Assembly (NCBI RefSeq): GCF_019890675.1
Contig: NZ_JAIOAA010000019.1
Span: forward strand, 37,415-101,414
Source: Micromonospora sp. PLK6-60
GTDB taxonomy: Bacteria > Actinomycetota > Actinomycetes > Mycobacteriales > Micromonosporaceae
Direction of reading: 5' to 3'
DNA length: 64,000 bases
This document shows positions 7,316 to 15,880 of this stretch, piece by piece; positions within the stretch are counted from its first letter, which is position 1; each line of letters opens with the position of its first letter. The position numbers and the translations under genes are program-made. The notes under the pieces were generated by a model that worked only from the letters and a program-made list of their open reading frames with translations, was not told where the DNA came from and did no database searches.

Positions 7316-8587
7316 CTACGCTCCGATCTCGTCGCCGGCGACCGCACGCCCCATCGGCGCCTCGGTCCGCTCGTCCAGGTCCTCCAGCAGGTGCCCCATC
7401 CGGTCCCGCTTGGTCCGCAGGTAGCGCACGTTCTCCGGGTTGGACCGGACGGGCAGCCCCTCGCGGCCGGTGACGGTCAGGCCGTACCCCTCCAGCCCGG
7501 CCCGCTTGGCCGGGTTGTTGGTGAGCAGCCGCATGGACCGTACGCCGAGGTCGTAGAGGATCTGCGCGCCGGTGCCGTAGTCCCGGGCGTCGGCCGGCAA
7601 CCCCAGGTCCAGGTTCGCGTCGACGGTGTCCCGGCCGAGGTCCTGCAACTGGTAGGCGCGCAGCTTGTGCAGCAGCCCGATGCCACGGCCCTCGTGGCCG
7701 CGCACGTAGAGCACCACCCCGCGCCCCTCCCGGGCCACCCGGGCCAGCGAAGCCTGCAACTGCGGGCCGCAGTCGCAGCGCAGCGAGCCGAACACGTCCC
7801 CGGTGAGGCACTCGGAGTGCACCCGGACCAGCACGTCCTGCCCGTCGCCGAGGTCGCCGTAGACCAGGGCGACGTGCTCGGCCGGGTCGTGCTCGGCGCG
7901 GTAGCCCAGCGCCCGGAACACCCCGTACGGGGTGGGCATCCGGGCCTCGGCGACCCGCTCGACCTGCTTCTCGTGCCGCCGCCGGTACGCCACCAGGTCG
8001 GCGATGGTGATCAGGGTCAGGTCGTGCTCGGCGCAGAACTTCTCCAGCTCCGGCAGCCGCATCATGGTGCCGTCGTCGTTGACCAGCTCGCAGAGCACCC
8101 CGGCGGGCCGCAGCCCGGCCAGCCGGGTCAGGTCGACGGCCGCCTCGGTGTGCCCGGGGCGCCGCAGCACGCCGCCCTCGCGGGCCCGCAGCGGCACCAC
8201 GTGGCCGGGGCGGGCCAGGTCGGTCGGGTCGGTCGACGGGTCGGCGAGCAGCCGGATGGTGTGCGAGCGGTCGGCGGCGGAGATGCCGGTGCTGACCCCC
8301 TCCCGGGCGTCCACGGTCACCGTGTAGGCGGTGCCCCGCCGGTCCTGGTTGGTGTGGTGCATCGGCGGCAGGTCCAGCCGGTCGCACTCGCTCTCGGTCA
8401 GCGGCACGCAGACGTAGCCCGAGGTGTAGCGGACCATGAAGGCCAGCAGCTGCGGCGTCGCCAGCTCGGCGGCGAAGATCAGGTCGCCCTCGTTCTCCCG
8501 GTCCTCGTCGTCGACCACGACGACGGGCCGGCCGGCGGCGACGTCGGCCAGGGCCTGCTCGATGCTGCCGAAGGCGGTGGTGCTCAT
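7316..8587 (-). CDS. ribBA: Bifunctional DHBP synthase / GTP cyclohydrolase II
   Basis: 423 residues joining both entry reactions of riboflavin synthesis. The N-terminal RibB domain (about 1-200) turns ribulose 5-phosphate into 3,4-dihydroxy-2-butanone 4-phosphate and shows VVDDEDRENEGDLIFAAE. The C-terminal RibA domain opens GTP and carries the zinc cysteines in HSECLTGDVFGSLRCDCG and the motif GHEGRGIGL. I chose the ATG at 8587, which overlaps the ribM stop and fits the family N-terminus MSTTAFGSIEQALADVAAG. Expression should follow the FMN riboswitch at 11118-11285. Confidence 0.97.
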   Translation of the reverse strand: MSTTAFGSIEQALADVAAGRPVVVVDDEDRENEGDLIFAAELATPQLLAFMVRYTSGYVCVPLTESECDRLDLPPMHHTNQDRRGTAYTVTVDAREGVSTGISAADRSHTIRLLADPSTDPTDLARPGHVVPLRAREGGVLRRPGHTEAAVDLTRLAGLRPAGVLCELVNDDGTMMRLPELEKFCAEHDLTLITIADLVAYRRRHEKQVERVAEARMPTPYGVFRALGYRAEHDPAEHVALVYGDLGDGQDVLVRVHSECLTGDVFGSLRCDCGPQLQASLARVAREGRGVVLYVRGHEGRGIGLLHKLRAYQLQDLGRDTVDANLDLGLPADARDYGTGAQILYDLGVRSMRLLTNNPAKRAGLEGYGLTVTGREGLPVRSNPENVRYLRTKRDRMGHLLEDLDERTEAPMGRAVAGDEIGA

Positions 8588-9279
8588 GCCGCGACCTCCG
8601 AGTAGGTGGGCGGGATCGGGGCGGCGGGGGCGGCGGCCCGGCGCGAGGTGCGCCACCAGGCGACCAGGCCCCAGACGCAGAACCCGCCGTAGACCAGGTA
8701 CATCGCCGCCGACGGATAGAAGCCGCCCTGGAGCAGCAGTGGCACCCCGACCGCGTCGACGGCGATCCAGATCAGCCAGAACTCGACCCAGCCGCGGGCC
8801 ATGCCGTACGTGGCGAGCAGGCTGCCGACCAGGATCCAGGCGTCCGGCAGCGGCCCCCAGGAGCCGAGCGCGGCGAGCACCGGGTACGCGGCCGCCGTGC
8901 CGATTGCCGCGGCGGCCAGCAGGCCGAGCCGTTCCCGGCCGGTGGCCCAGCGCGGGATCACCGCGGGCTGCTCCCCCGCGCCGCCCCGGCGGTTGCGCGA
9001 CCAGCGCCACCAGCCGTAGACGCTGACCGCGAAGAAGAAGACCTGCCGGCCGGCCTGGCCGTAGAGGTCGTGGGCCTGCGGGGTGGCGAACACCGCGCCG
9101 AGGAAGACGGTGAACAGCAGCGCGTTGCCGATCATGCCGACCGGCCAGGCCCAGACCACCCGGCGCAGGCCGAGCAGCGCGGAGCCGAGGCCGAAGATGT
9201 TGCCGACGATCTCCCGGACCAGCACCGGCGAGCCGGCGACGTGGACCTGGGCGTCGAGCAGCCAACCGAGCGGGCCCAT
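8584..9279 (-). CDS. ribM: RibM/PnuC-family riboflavin transporter
   Basis: 231-residue membrane protein of the PnuC family with about seven helices. PnuC members carry nicotinamide riboside. The branch inside actinobacterial riboflavin operons under FMN riboswitches (RibM/PnuX) is known to take up riboflavin. Conserved-looking segments are EIVGNIFGLGSALLGLRRVV, NALLFTVFLGAVFATPQ and WIAVDAVGVPLLLQGGFYPS. It sits between ribE and ribBA and overlaps both (TGATG and ATGA). The riboflavin specificity rests on operon context, not on residues I can point to. Confidence 0.85.
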   Translation of the reverse strand: MGPLGWLLDAQVHVAGSPVLVREIVGNIFGLGSALLGLRRVVWAWPVGMIGNALLFTVFLGAVFATPQAHDLYGQAGRQVFFFAVSVYGWWRWSRNRRGGAGEQPAVIPRWATGRERLGLLAAAAIGTAAAYPVLAALGSWGPLPDAWILVGSLLATYGMARGWVEFWLIWIAVDAVGVPLLLQGGFYPSAAMYLVYGGFCVWGLVAWWRTSRRAAAPAAPIPPTYSEVAA

Positions 9280-9890
9280 CAGCGCACACCCCCCGGCGTA
9301 CGGTCGCCGAGCAGCCGCTCGACGTACTTGGCCAGCACGTCCACCTCCAGGTTGACCGGGTCGCCGACGCCCTTGGCGCCGAGCGTGGTGAGCTGGCGGG
9401 TGGTGGGGATCAGCCCGACGGAGAACCAGTCGGCGCCGACCGCGGCGACGGTGAGCGACACCCCGTCGACGGTGATCGAGCCCTTCTCCACCACATATCG
9501 GGTCAGCTCGGCGGGGAGCCGGAAGCGGACCGTCTCCCACTGCTCGGCCGGCTCCCGGGCGACGATCTCGCCGACCCCGTCGACGTGTCCCTGGACCAGG
9601 TGCCCGCCGAGCCGGCTGCCCAGCGCGGCGGCCCGTTCCAGGTTGACCGGGGCGCCGGTGCGCAGCGCGCCCAGCGCCGAGCGGCGCAGCGTCTCGCCCA
9701 TCACGTCGGCGGTGAACACGCCGCCGTCGACGTCGACCACGGTCAGGCAGACGCCGTTGACGGCGATCGAGTCGCCGTGCCGGGCGTCCGAGGTGACCAG
9801 CGGGCCGCGGACGGCGACCAGGGCCGAGTCGCCCCCGGTCGGGGTCACGCCGGCGACCTCGCCCAACTCCTCCACGATGCCGGTGAACAT
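9279..9890 (-). CDS. ribE: Riboflavin synthase alpha subunit
   Basis: Dismutates two lumazine molecules to riboflavin and its pyrimidine precursor. 203 residues in two homologous lumazine-binding barrels: MFTGIVEELGEVAG opens the first, and the second begins near GHVDGVGEIVAREPAEQWE. SIAVNGVCLTVVDVD and SITVDGVSLTVAAV are the paired substrate-binding repeats. The gene starts one base after ribD and overlaps the ribM start by one base. Confidence 0.97.
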   Translation of the reverse strand: MFTGIVEELGEVAGVTPTGGDSALVAVRGPLVTSDARHGDSIAVNGVCLTVVDVDGGVFTADVMGETLRRSALGALRTGAPVNLERAAALGSRLGGHLVQGHVDGVGEIVAREPAEQWETVRFRLPAELTRYVVEKGSITVDGVSLTVAAVGADWFSVGLIPTTRQLTTLGAKGVGDPVNLEVDVLAKYVERLLGDRTPGGVR

Positions 9891-9891
9891 G

Positions 9892-10953
9892 TCAGCTCTC
9901 CCTCTTTCGGGGCTGGGCGGTGATCCGCAGGTCGGGACCGATCCGGGTGACGTCGGTGAGTTCCAGGTCGATGGCCTCGGCGATGGTGGTCACGCCGGCG
10001 TCGACAAGCGCGGTCGGCCCGGCGCCGAGCAGCCGGGGCGCGACGTACCCGACGACCTGGTCGACCAGGCCGGCGGCGAGGAACGCGCCGGCCAGCCGGG
10101 GGCCGCCCTCCAGCAGCGCGGCGCGCACGCCGCGCCGGTGCAGCTCGGCCAGGAGCGCGGGCAGGTCGACCCGGCCGTCCGGGCCGGCGCCGACCTCGGC
10201 GGCGGTGGCGATCCAGGTGGGCGCGGCGGCGTCGCGGACCCGGGCGTCGACCGGGGTACGCCCGGCGCTGTCCACCACGACGCGCAGCGGCTGCCGGATG
10301 GCCAGGGTGCCGTCGCGCAGGTTGCGGGCGGTGAGCCGGGGGTCGTCGGCGAGCACCGTGCCCACCCCGGCGAGCACCGCGTCGACGGTGCCGCGCAGCG
10401 CGTGCACGTCCGTCCGGGCCGCCTCGGAGGTGATCCACATGCTGGTGCCGTCGGCGGCGGCCGACCGGCCGTCGAGGGTGGCGGCGTACTTCCAGATCAC
10501 GTACGGCCAGCCGCGCCGGGTGGAGGTCAGCCAGGCGACGTTGCCGGCCTCCGCCTCGGCGGCGCGCACGCCGACCTCGACCTGGACGCCGGCGTCGCGC
10601 AGGGTGCGGGCGCCACCGGCCGCGACCGGATTGGGATCCGGCACGGCGATCACCACCCGGCTCACCCCGGCGTTGATCAGCGCGAGGCTGCACGGCCCGG
10701 TGCGGCCGACGTGGTCGCAGGGTTCCAGGGTGACCACCGCGGTGCCGCCCTTGGCCCGGCGACCGGCCTGGGCGAGCGCGACGATCTCGGCGTGCGGTCC
10801 GCCGGCGTACGCGTGGAAGCCCTCACCGACGACCGTGCCGTCCGCGTCGAGCAGGACGCAGCCGACCACCGGGTTGGGGCTGGCGGTGCCGAGGCCCCGG
10901 GCGGCGAGCGCGACGGCACGCCGCATCGCCTCGTCGACCGCAGCGCTGGCCAT
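9892..10953 (-). CDS. ribD: Bifunctional riboflavin deaminase/reductase
   Basis: 353 residues. The N-terminal cytidine-deaminase-like domain holds the zinc ligands in HAEIVAL and LEPCDHVGRTGPC. The C-terminal reductase domain follows from about residue 145 (WKYAATLDGRSAAADGTSMW; LLEGGPRLAGAFLAAGLVDQ). It carries out the deamination and side-chain reduction after GTP opening. I set the start at the ATG at 10953, which gives the family N-terminus MASAAVDEAMRRAVALAARG and has a GAGAGGG upstream. An in-frame upstream extension would run through the riboswitch. It is the first gene of the operon. Confidence 0.96.
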   Translation of the reverse strand: MASAAVDEAMRRAVALAARGLGTASPNPVVGCVLLDADGTVVGEGFHAYAGGPHAEIVALAQAGRRAKGGTAVVTLEPCDHVGRTGPCSLALINAGVSRVVIAVPDPNPVAAGGARTLRDAGVQVEVGVRAAEAEAGNVAWLTSTRRGWPYVIWKYAATLDGRSAAADGTSMWITSEAARTDVHALRGTVDAVLAGVGTVLADDPRLTARNLRDGTLAIRQPLRVVVDSAGRTPVDARVRDAAAPTWIATAAEVGAGPDGRVDLPALLAELHRRGVRAALLEGGPRLAGAFLAAGLVDQVVGYVAPRLLGAGPTALVDAGVTTIAEAIDLELTDVTRIGPDLRITAQPRKRES

Positions 10954-11117
10954 CGCCCTGCCCTCTCGACTCGCCGGTGGCGCGCGGGCGGTGCGGGAGG
11001 GGTGGCCACAGGGGCCGCGGGCAGGCGGCGGAGAATCCGGGGACGGCACAGCCGACCCCGGGGAGCCCCGGCGATGGTCGGACAGCGACCGGCGCACAGG
11101 GCCCTCCCCCGTCCCGC

Positions 11118-11285
11118 GCGCTGTCTCCCATCCGGACTTTCTGGTGGCGGACGAACCGCCACCAACCGTCGGCCCCGGATTCTCACCAGGTCCACCGTCC
11201 GGCCGAAGCCGTCCGGGTCGCGGGCTTACCACGGTCGGACCGTGGATCACCGCCGGTTCGGAATTTCACCGAGCCCCGCCAGCGC
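11118..11285 (-). promoter_or_regulatory. FMN riboswitch (RFN element)
   Basis: Read on the minus strand, the region shows the FMN aptamer signatures in order: GCGGGGCTCGGTGAAATTCC, ACCGGCGGTGATC, AAGCCCGCGACCCGGA, GGTGAGAATCCGGGGCCGAC and AAAGTCCGGATGGGAGAC. A variable stem-loop with GGTGGCGG / CCGCCACC lies before the last. It precedes ribD by about 165 nt; that stretch has further GC-rich hairpins but no clear U-tract. FMN binding should therefore lower expression of all five rib genes, by termination or by hiding the ribosome binding site; the sequence does not decide which. Confidence 0.97.
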
Positions 11286-11368
11286 GTGGTGGGTACTCCC
11301 GAAGTCTTACACGCGTCCCGGGGGGTCGCGCCACCGAGGCGAGCTACCTCACAGCAAAGACCGCACGA

Positions 11369-12325
11369 TCACGTAACGCCCCGACGCCGGTCGACCGCGA
11401 CGTACGAGCCGGGTTGGCTCTTGGCGACCGATTTCATCTCCGACGCGACGGCGATGGCCTCCAGCGGGTCGGTGAACCGCTTGCCGGGGTCGGAGAGCGA
11501 GACGCCGATGGAGAGGGTGACCAGCGCGGCCCGGCGGATGTTGCCCCGGCGGTCCTTGAGCTCCACGAACCCGCGCTCCCGGTCGGTCGGGTCGTAGAGC
11601 GAGTCGGCGGCCTTCTCGAAGTCGACCACCGCCCGGGAGGTCAGCGGGCGGACCTGGTCGGGGGTGCAGACGATGACGAAGTCGTCGCCGCCGACGTGGC
11701 CGAGGAAGGCCGGCGGCAGGCCGATCGAGACCACCGCCCGGTGCAGGCTGCGGGCCAGGGCGGAGATGAACTCGTCGCCCCGGACGAAGCCGTACCGGTC
11801 GTTGACGCTCTTGAACCGGTCGATGTCGACGTAGCCGACGGCGTAGTCGGCACCGTTGCGGACCCGGTCGGCGATCTCCCGGCGGATCCGGCTGTTGCCG
11901 GGCAGCCCGGTCAGCGGGGAGACCTCGCGGAACTCCTTGTTGCGGCGCAGCGTGGAGGCGACCCGGGCCACCAGCTCGGCGGTGTCGAAGGGCTTGACCA
12001 GGTAGTCGTCCGCCCCGGCGCTGAGCCCGTGGACCTTGTCCACGGTCATCCCCTTGGCGGTCAGCATGATCACCGGCAGTGCCGAGGTCATCGGGTCGGC
12101 GCGCAGCCGCCGGGTCAGCTCCAGGCCGTCCACGCGGGGCATCATCAGGTCCACCACGGCCAGGTCGGGCCGTTGCCGCTCGATCACCTCGAGCGCCTCC
12201 TGGCCGTCGCTGGCGTGGATCACCTCGAAGCCGTGCAGCCGCAGGTTGAACTCGACGAAGCGGGCGATGTCCTCGTCGTCGTCGACGACCAGGATGACGT
12301 CGGGTCGGTCCTCGGCCGGGTCCAC
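11369..12325 (-). CDS. Response regulator with GGDEF-type output domain
   Basis: 318 residues. An N-terminal receiver domain (about 8-128) has acidic residues Asp15-17, phosphoacceptor Asp59 in VVDLMMPRVDG, Thr89 and Lys111. A diguanylate-cyclase-type domain (about 136-310) has YVDIDRFKSVNDRYG near residue 166. Its signature reads GGDDF (212-216) instead of GG[D/E]EF, so cyclase activity is uncertain. No upstream RxxD inhibitory site is seen. No histidine kinase gene is adjacent. It lies one base after rpe. It may make, sense or only bind c-di-GMP; BldD, a c-di-GMP-responsive repressor, is encoded at 37026. Confidence 0.9.
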   Translation of the reverse strand: MDPAEDRPDVILVVDDDEDIARFVEFNLRLHGFEVIHASDGQEALEVIERQRPDLAVVDLMMPRVDGLELTRRLRADPMTSALPVIMLTAKGMTVDKVHGLSAGADDYLVKPFDTAELVARVASTLRRNKEFREVSPLTGLPGNSRIRREIADRVRNGADYAVGYVDIDRFKSVNDRYGFVRGDEFISALARSLHRAVVSIGLPPAFLGHVGGDDFVIVCTPDQVRPLTSRAVVDFEKAADSLYDPTDRERGFVELKDRRGNIRRAALVTLSIGVSLSDPGKRFTDPLEAIAVASEMKSVAKSQPGSYVAVDRRRGVT

Positions 12326-12326
12326 G

Positions 12327-13004
12327 TCAGCCGCCGGCCGCGCGCTCCGCGAGACCCCGCAGCCGGCGTACCGCCTCGGCCGGGTCGTCGGCGCCGTAGA
12401 CCGCGGTGCCGGCGACGAAGGCGTCCGCGCCGGCCGCCGCCGCCTGCTCGATGGTGTCGGCGGCGATCCCGCCGTCGACCTCGATGCGCAGCTCCAGGTG
12501 GCCGGCGTCGACGTGCCGGCGGGCGGTGCGCACCTTGTCCAGCAGCTGCGGCAGGAACCGCTGCCCGCCGAAGCCCGCCTTGATCGTCATGATCAGCAGC
12601 GTGTCGAAGCCGGGCAGCAGGTCCAGGTACGGCTCGATCGGGGTGTCCCGGTCGATGGCCAGCCCCGCCTTGGCCCCCGCCGAACGCAGGTCCTTGGCCA
12701 GCGCCACCGGGTCGTCGCAGGCCTCCGCGTGGAAGGTCACGTTGTACGCCCCGGCGTCGGCGTAGCCGGGCGCCCAGCGCCGCGGGTCCTCGATCATGAG
12801 GTGCACGTCGAACGGCAACTGGGTCGCGGCCCGCAGGCTCTGCACCACCGGCAGCCCGATGGTCAGGTTGGGCACGAAGTGGTTGTCCATCACGTCCACG
12901 TGCAGCCAGTCCGCGGCGTGCTCGACGGCCCGGACCTCGTCGGCGAGGTGGGCGAAGTCGGCGGCCAGGATGCTCGGCGCGAGGATGGGCGGCGGTACGG
13001 TCAC
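12327..13004 (-). CDS. rpe: Ribulose-phosphate 3-epimerase
   Basis: Interconverts ribulose 5-phosphate and xylulose 5-phosphate in the pentose phosphate pathway; ribulose 5-phosphate is also a riboflavin precursor. 225 residues, TIM barrel. Signatures are ILAPSILAADFAHLADE, WLHVDVMDNHFVPNLTIG (metal ligands), VHLMIEDPRRW and EVDGGIAADTI. I chose the GTG at 13004. A TACACT box ends six bases upstream and there is no Shine-Dalgarno, so the mRNA is probably leaderless. The regulator gene follows after one base. Confidence 0.96.
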   Translation of the reverse strand: MTVPPPILAPSILAADFAHLADEVRAVEHAADWLHVDVMDNHFVPNLTIGLPVVQSLRAATQLPFDVHLMIEDPRRWAPGYADAGAYNVTFHAEACDDPVALAKDLRSAGAKAGLAIDRDTPIEPYLDLLPGFDTLLIMTIKAGFGGQRFLPQLLDKVRTARRHVDAGHLELRIEVDGGIAADTIEQAAAAGADAFVAGTAVYGADDPAEAVRRLRGLAERAAGG

Positions 13005-13010
13005 CAGGCC

Positions 13011-13016
13011 AGTGTA
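13011..13016 (-). promoter_or_regulatory. -10 box of rpe at leaderless distance
   Basis: TACACT fits TANNNT and is separated from the GTG start by six bases. No ribosome binding site is visible between them, so transcription likely begins at the start codon itself. No convincing -35 box was found. Confidence 0.5.
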
Positions 13017-13262
13017 CGAACGCCGCCACCGGCCGTCCGCAGCGCGGCACCAGCAGGGGCGCACGGTGATTTCACCGTCACCCGGGGTGCAGGATTGACC
13101 GTTCCGGTGACCTCGCGGCGACGAATATCGATGCGCCACTGGCCGAACGACCGAAACGGGGCAACACTCCATCGAGGACGGTGACATATGCTGCACGCCC
13201 GGTGCCGGCCGACGCCGCGCCGGCCGCGGTGTTCCGGCCGTCAGTTCCCGGGAGGACGGACG

Positions 13263-14150
13263 ATGCGACGGTGGCTCGCGCTGGTGCTGGCCGGCACGGT
13301 GACGGCGCTGCTCGGTGGCTGCGTACGTCCGCACCAGGCGGACGGTGACCTCACCGACGACTGGCCCGCCCTGCACCCGCCGGCCCAGTTCGTCCCGGCC
13401 ACCGACGCCTGCCTGCCCCGGATGTCCTCGGTCGTGCAGGCGGCGACCTACGAGACCGTCGACTGCGCCCGCAGCCACCTCGCCGAGGCCGTCCACGTCG
13501 GCACCTTCACCGGGCCGGTGGCCCGCGCCGCCCAGCGACCCGAGCCCGGCTCCCCCGCCCTGCGCACCGCCCGCGCCGAGTGCGACCAGCGGGCCCGCGA
13601 GGTGCTCGGCGGGGACTGGCACTCCGCCCGGCTCACCCTGACCATGGCGCTGCCCAGCCACGCGGCCTGGGCGGCCGGCGCCCGCTGGTTCCGCTGCGAC
13701 CTGAGCGAGACCGACAGCATCGACAACACCCGGCCGGTGAACCGCACCGGCAGCCTGCGCGGGGCGCTGGTCGGCGACAGCCCGCTGACCCACCGCTGCT
13801 TCGACCCGAAGCTGATCGACGACAACCTGAACTACATGGCGCCGGTGCTGTGCAGCGAGCCGCACCGCGCCGAGTTCGTCGGGGTCTATCTGGAACGGGA
13901 CATGCCCTGGGCGGCGTTCCTCCGGATCGACCAGCAGGTGCACCGCCGGTGCATGACGCTGATCGCCCGGTTCGCCGCCGTGCCCGACAACAGCGAGTTG
14001 CCGTACCGGGCCGGGTCGATCTTCTATCCCCCGTCGCAGCGGGAGTGGGAGGAGGGCGACCGGGGCGTCCGCTGCTTCCTGTGGAGCGACGACCGGAAGC
14101 TGACCCGGTCGATGAAGGGGGCCGGCCCGACCGGCCTGCCGGCGGGCTGA
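13263..14150 (+). CDS. Lipoprotein with septum-formation-type domain
   Basis: 295 residues on the plus strand between minus-strand genes. The signal sequence MRRWLALVLAGTVTALLGGC ends in a lipobox with Cys20. The remainder has paired cysteine motifs (ATYETVDCARSHLAEAVHVG and APVLCSEPHRAEFVGVYLER) typical of the actinobacterial Septum_form family. The name comes from proteins linked to septation; the molecular role is unknown. The ATG at 13263 follows GGGAGG at a good distance. The 258-bp upstream gap, shared divergently with rpe, holds a TATGCT -10-like box but no clear -35. The C-terminal end lies close to and convergent with rsmB. Confidence 0.75.
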   Translation: MRRWLALVLAGTVTALLGGCVRPHQADGDLTDDWPALHPPAQFVPATDACLPRMSSVVQAATYETVDCARSHLAEAVHVGTFTGPVARAAQRPEPGSPALRTARAECDQRAREVLGGDWHSARLTLTMALPSHAAWAAGARWFRCDLSETDSIDNTRPVNRTGSLRGALVGDSPLTHRCFDPKLIDDNLNYMAPVLCSEPHRAEFVGVYLERDMPWAAFLRIDQQVHRRCMTLIARFAAVPDNSELPYRAGSIFYPPSQREWEEGDRGVRCFLWSDDRKLTRSMKGAGPTGLPAG

Positions 14151-14257
14151 CCGCGCGTCCCGGCCCGCGCCCATGACGACCCGGCCCACGCGTGGCGACC
14201 TTGGCCCACGCCGTGGCGACCCGGTCCGCGCCGGGCGGACCGGGACGCCCGGGCGGG

Positions 14258-15880
14258 TCAGGTGGTGCGGCGCAGCACCGCGAGGAACATGGCGTCGGTG
14301 CCGTGCCGGTGCGGCCAGAGCTGCACCGTCGGGCCGTCGCCCAGCCCCGGCATTCCGGCCGGCAGCAGCGGGCGGGCGTCGACGAAGTCGGCCGGCACCC
14401 CGGCGCGGCGGGCCGCCTCGGTCACCGTCACGTGCGTCTCCACGGTGTGCGGGGAGCAGGTCACGTACGCCACCAGGCCGCCCGGTCGCACCGCGCGCAG
14501 CCCCGCGCCGAGCAGCTCGCGTTGCAGCCGGGTCAGCGGCGGCAGGTCCGACGGCTGCCGCCGCCAGCGCGACTCCGGACGGCGGCGCAGCGAACCGAGC
14601 CCGGTGCAGGGCGCGTCGACAAGCACCCGGTCGAAGTGCTGCTCGGGCAGCTTCGGGTGGGCGCCGACCTCCCGGCCGTCGGTGGCCAGCACGGTCACCG
14701 GCAGCCCCCGGGTGGCCTGCTCGACCAGCCGGGCCCGGTGCTCGGCCACCTCGACGGCGGTCACCCGGGCGTCCCGCCCGGCGGCCAGCGCGCCGAGCAG
14801 GCCGGTCTTGCCGCCCGGCCCCGCGCACAGGTCCAGCCAGCGGCCGTCCGGGCCGTCCAGCGGGGCGTCGGCCAGCGCGGCGGCCACCAGCTGGGAGCCC
14901 TCGTCCTGCACGTGCGCCCGTCCCTCGGTGACCGCGCGCAGCTCGCCGGGCGCGCCGCCGGGCAGGTAGACCGCGTACGGGGAGAAGGCGCCCGGCGCGC
15001 CGCCGACCTCGTCGGCCAGTTCCACCGGATCGGCCCGGCCGGGCCGCGCGCACAGGTGCACCGGGGGGCGTACGTTGTCCTCGATCAGCAGCCGTTCCGT
15101 CTCGGCCAGGTCACCGCCGAGCGCCTCGCTGAACGCCCGCACGATCCACTGCGGATGGCTGTACGCCAGCGCCAGGTGCCCGACCGGGTCGACCGCCGTG
15201 TCCGGGGCGAGCCGGTCCACCCAGGCGTCGTGGTCCCGGGTGGTGATCTCCCGCAGCACCGCGTTGGCGAACCCGGTCGCGCCCGGGCCGACCGCCCGGA
15301 CCAGGTCCACCGTCGAGGAGACCGCCGCGTGCGCCGGCACCCGGGTGTGCAGGAGTTGGTACGCCCCGATCCGCAGCGCGTCGCGTACCGGCGGGTCGAT
15401 CCGCTGCACGTCCCGCCCGGCCGCGTCGGTGAGGATCGCGTCCAGGGTGCCGGTGTGGCGCAGCGTGCCGTAGGTCAGCTCGGTGGCGAACGCGGCGTCC
15501 CGGCCGAACAGCCCCTCCTCGCGCAGCATCGCCGGCAGCACCAGGTTGGCGTACGCGTCGTCCCGGTGCACCGCGGCGACCGCCTGGAAGGCGACGTAGC
15601 GGGGCAGGTCGACGGGGGGCCGCCGGGGCCCGCCGCGCCGGTCGGCGTCGCGCGGCCGGTCACCGCGCCGCTCCGGCCGGTCACCGCGCCCGAACCCGCC
15701 GCGCGGTCCGTCGCCGCGGCCGAAGCCGTCCCGGGGACGTTCGCCGCGGCCACCGCGCGGACCGTCGGCGCCACGCGGACCGTCGGCGCCACGCGGACCG
15801 TCGGCGCCGCGCGGACCGTCGGCCGGCCGCCGGCCCCGATCGGTGACGCGCTCGTCCCGGGGCTCGACCGGCCCCGTCAC
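14258..15880 (-). CDS. rsmB: 16S rRNA (cytosine-C5) methyltransferase, RsmB/Sun family
   Basis: 540 residues. An unusual N-terminal 75-residue Arg/Gly/Asp-rich region with GADGPR repeats precedes a NusB-like RNA-binding domain (about 80-220) and a SAM methyltransferase domain. SAM motif WLDLCAGPGGKTGLLGAL, the VDAPCTGLGSLRRRPESRW motif and the catalytic cysteine in YVTCSPHTVETH identify the NSUN/RsmB family that methylates C967 of 16S rRNA. The GTG start overlaps the fmt stop (GTGA). The Arg/Gly tail may aid RNA binding (inference). It is convergent with the lipoprotein gene. Confidence 0.92.
   Translation of the reverse strand: MTGPVEPRDERVTDRGRRPADGPRGADGPRGADGPRGADGPRGGRGERPRDGFGRGDGPRGGFGRGDRPERRGDRPRDADRRGGPRRPPVDLPRYVAFQAVAAVHRDDAYANLVLPAMLREEGLFGRDAAFATELTYGTLRHTGTLDAILTDAAGRDVQRIDPPVRDALRIGAYQLLHTRVPAHAAVSSTVDLVRAVGPGATGFANAVLREITTRDHDAWVDRLAPDTAVDPVGHLALAYSHPQWIVRAFSEALGGDLAETERLLIEDNVRPPVHLCARPGRADPVELADEVGGAPGAFSPYAVYLPGGAPGELRAVTEGRAHVQDEGSQLVAAALADAPLDGPDGRWLDLCAGPGGKTGLLGALAAGRDARVTAVEVAEHRARLVEQATRGLPVTVLATDGREVGAHPKLPEQHFDRVLVDAPCTGLGSLRRRPESRWRRQPSDLPPLTRLQRELLGAGLRAVRPGGLVAYVTCSPHTVETHVTVTEAARRAGVPADFVDARPLLPAGMPGLGDGPTVQLWPHRHGTDAMFLAVLRRTT
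15756..15822. repeat. 18-bp in-frame tandem repeat encoding GADGPR
   Basis: About 3.7 copies of CGCGGACCGTCGGCGCCA, nearly identical, lie inside the N-terminal coding region of rsmB. Being a multiple of three, copy-number change would lengthen or shorten the protein by six residues without a frameshift. Confidence 0.9.

Noticed and set aside
14151..14257. Terminator between the lipoprotein gene and rsmB
   Set aside because: There are imperfect GGCGACC-type repeats but no clean stem-loop.
12327..15053. Extended rpe frame reaching into the divergent lipoprotein and rsmB
   Set aside because: Only the last approximately 225 codons match the epimerase; the upstream part is antisense or out of frame with good genes.
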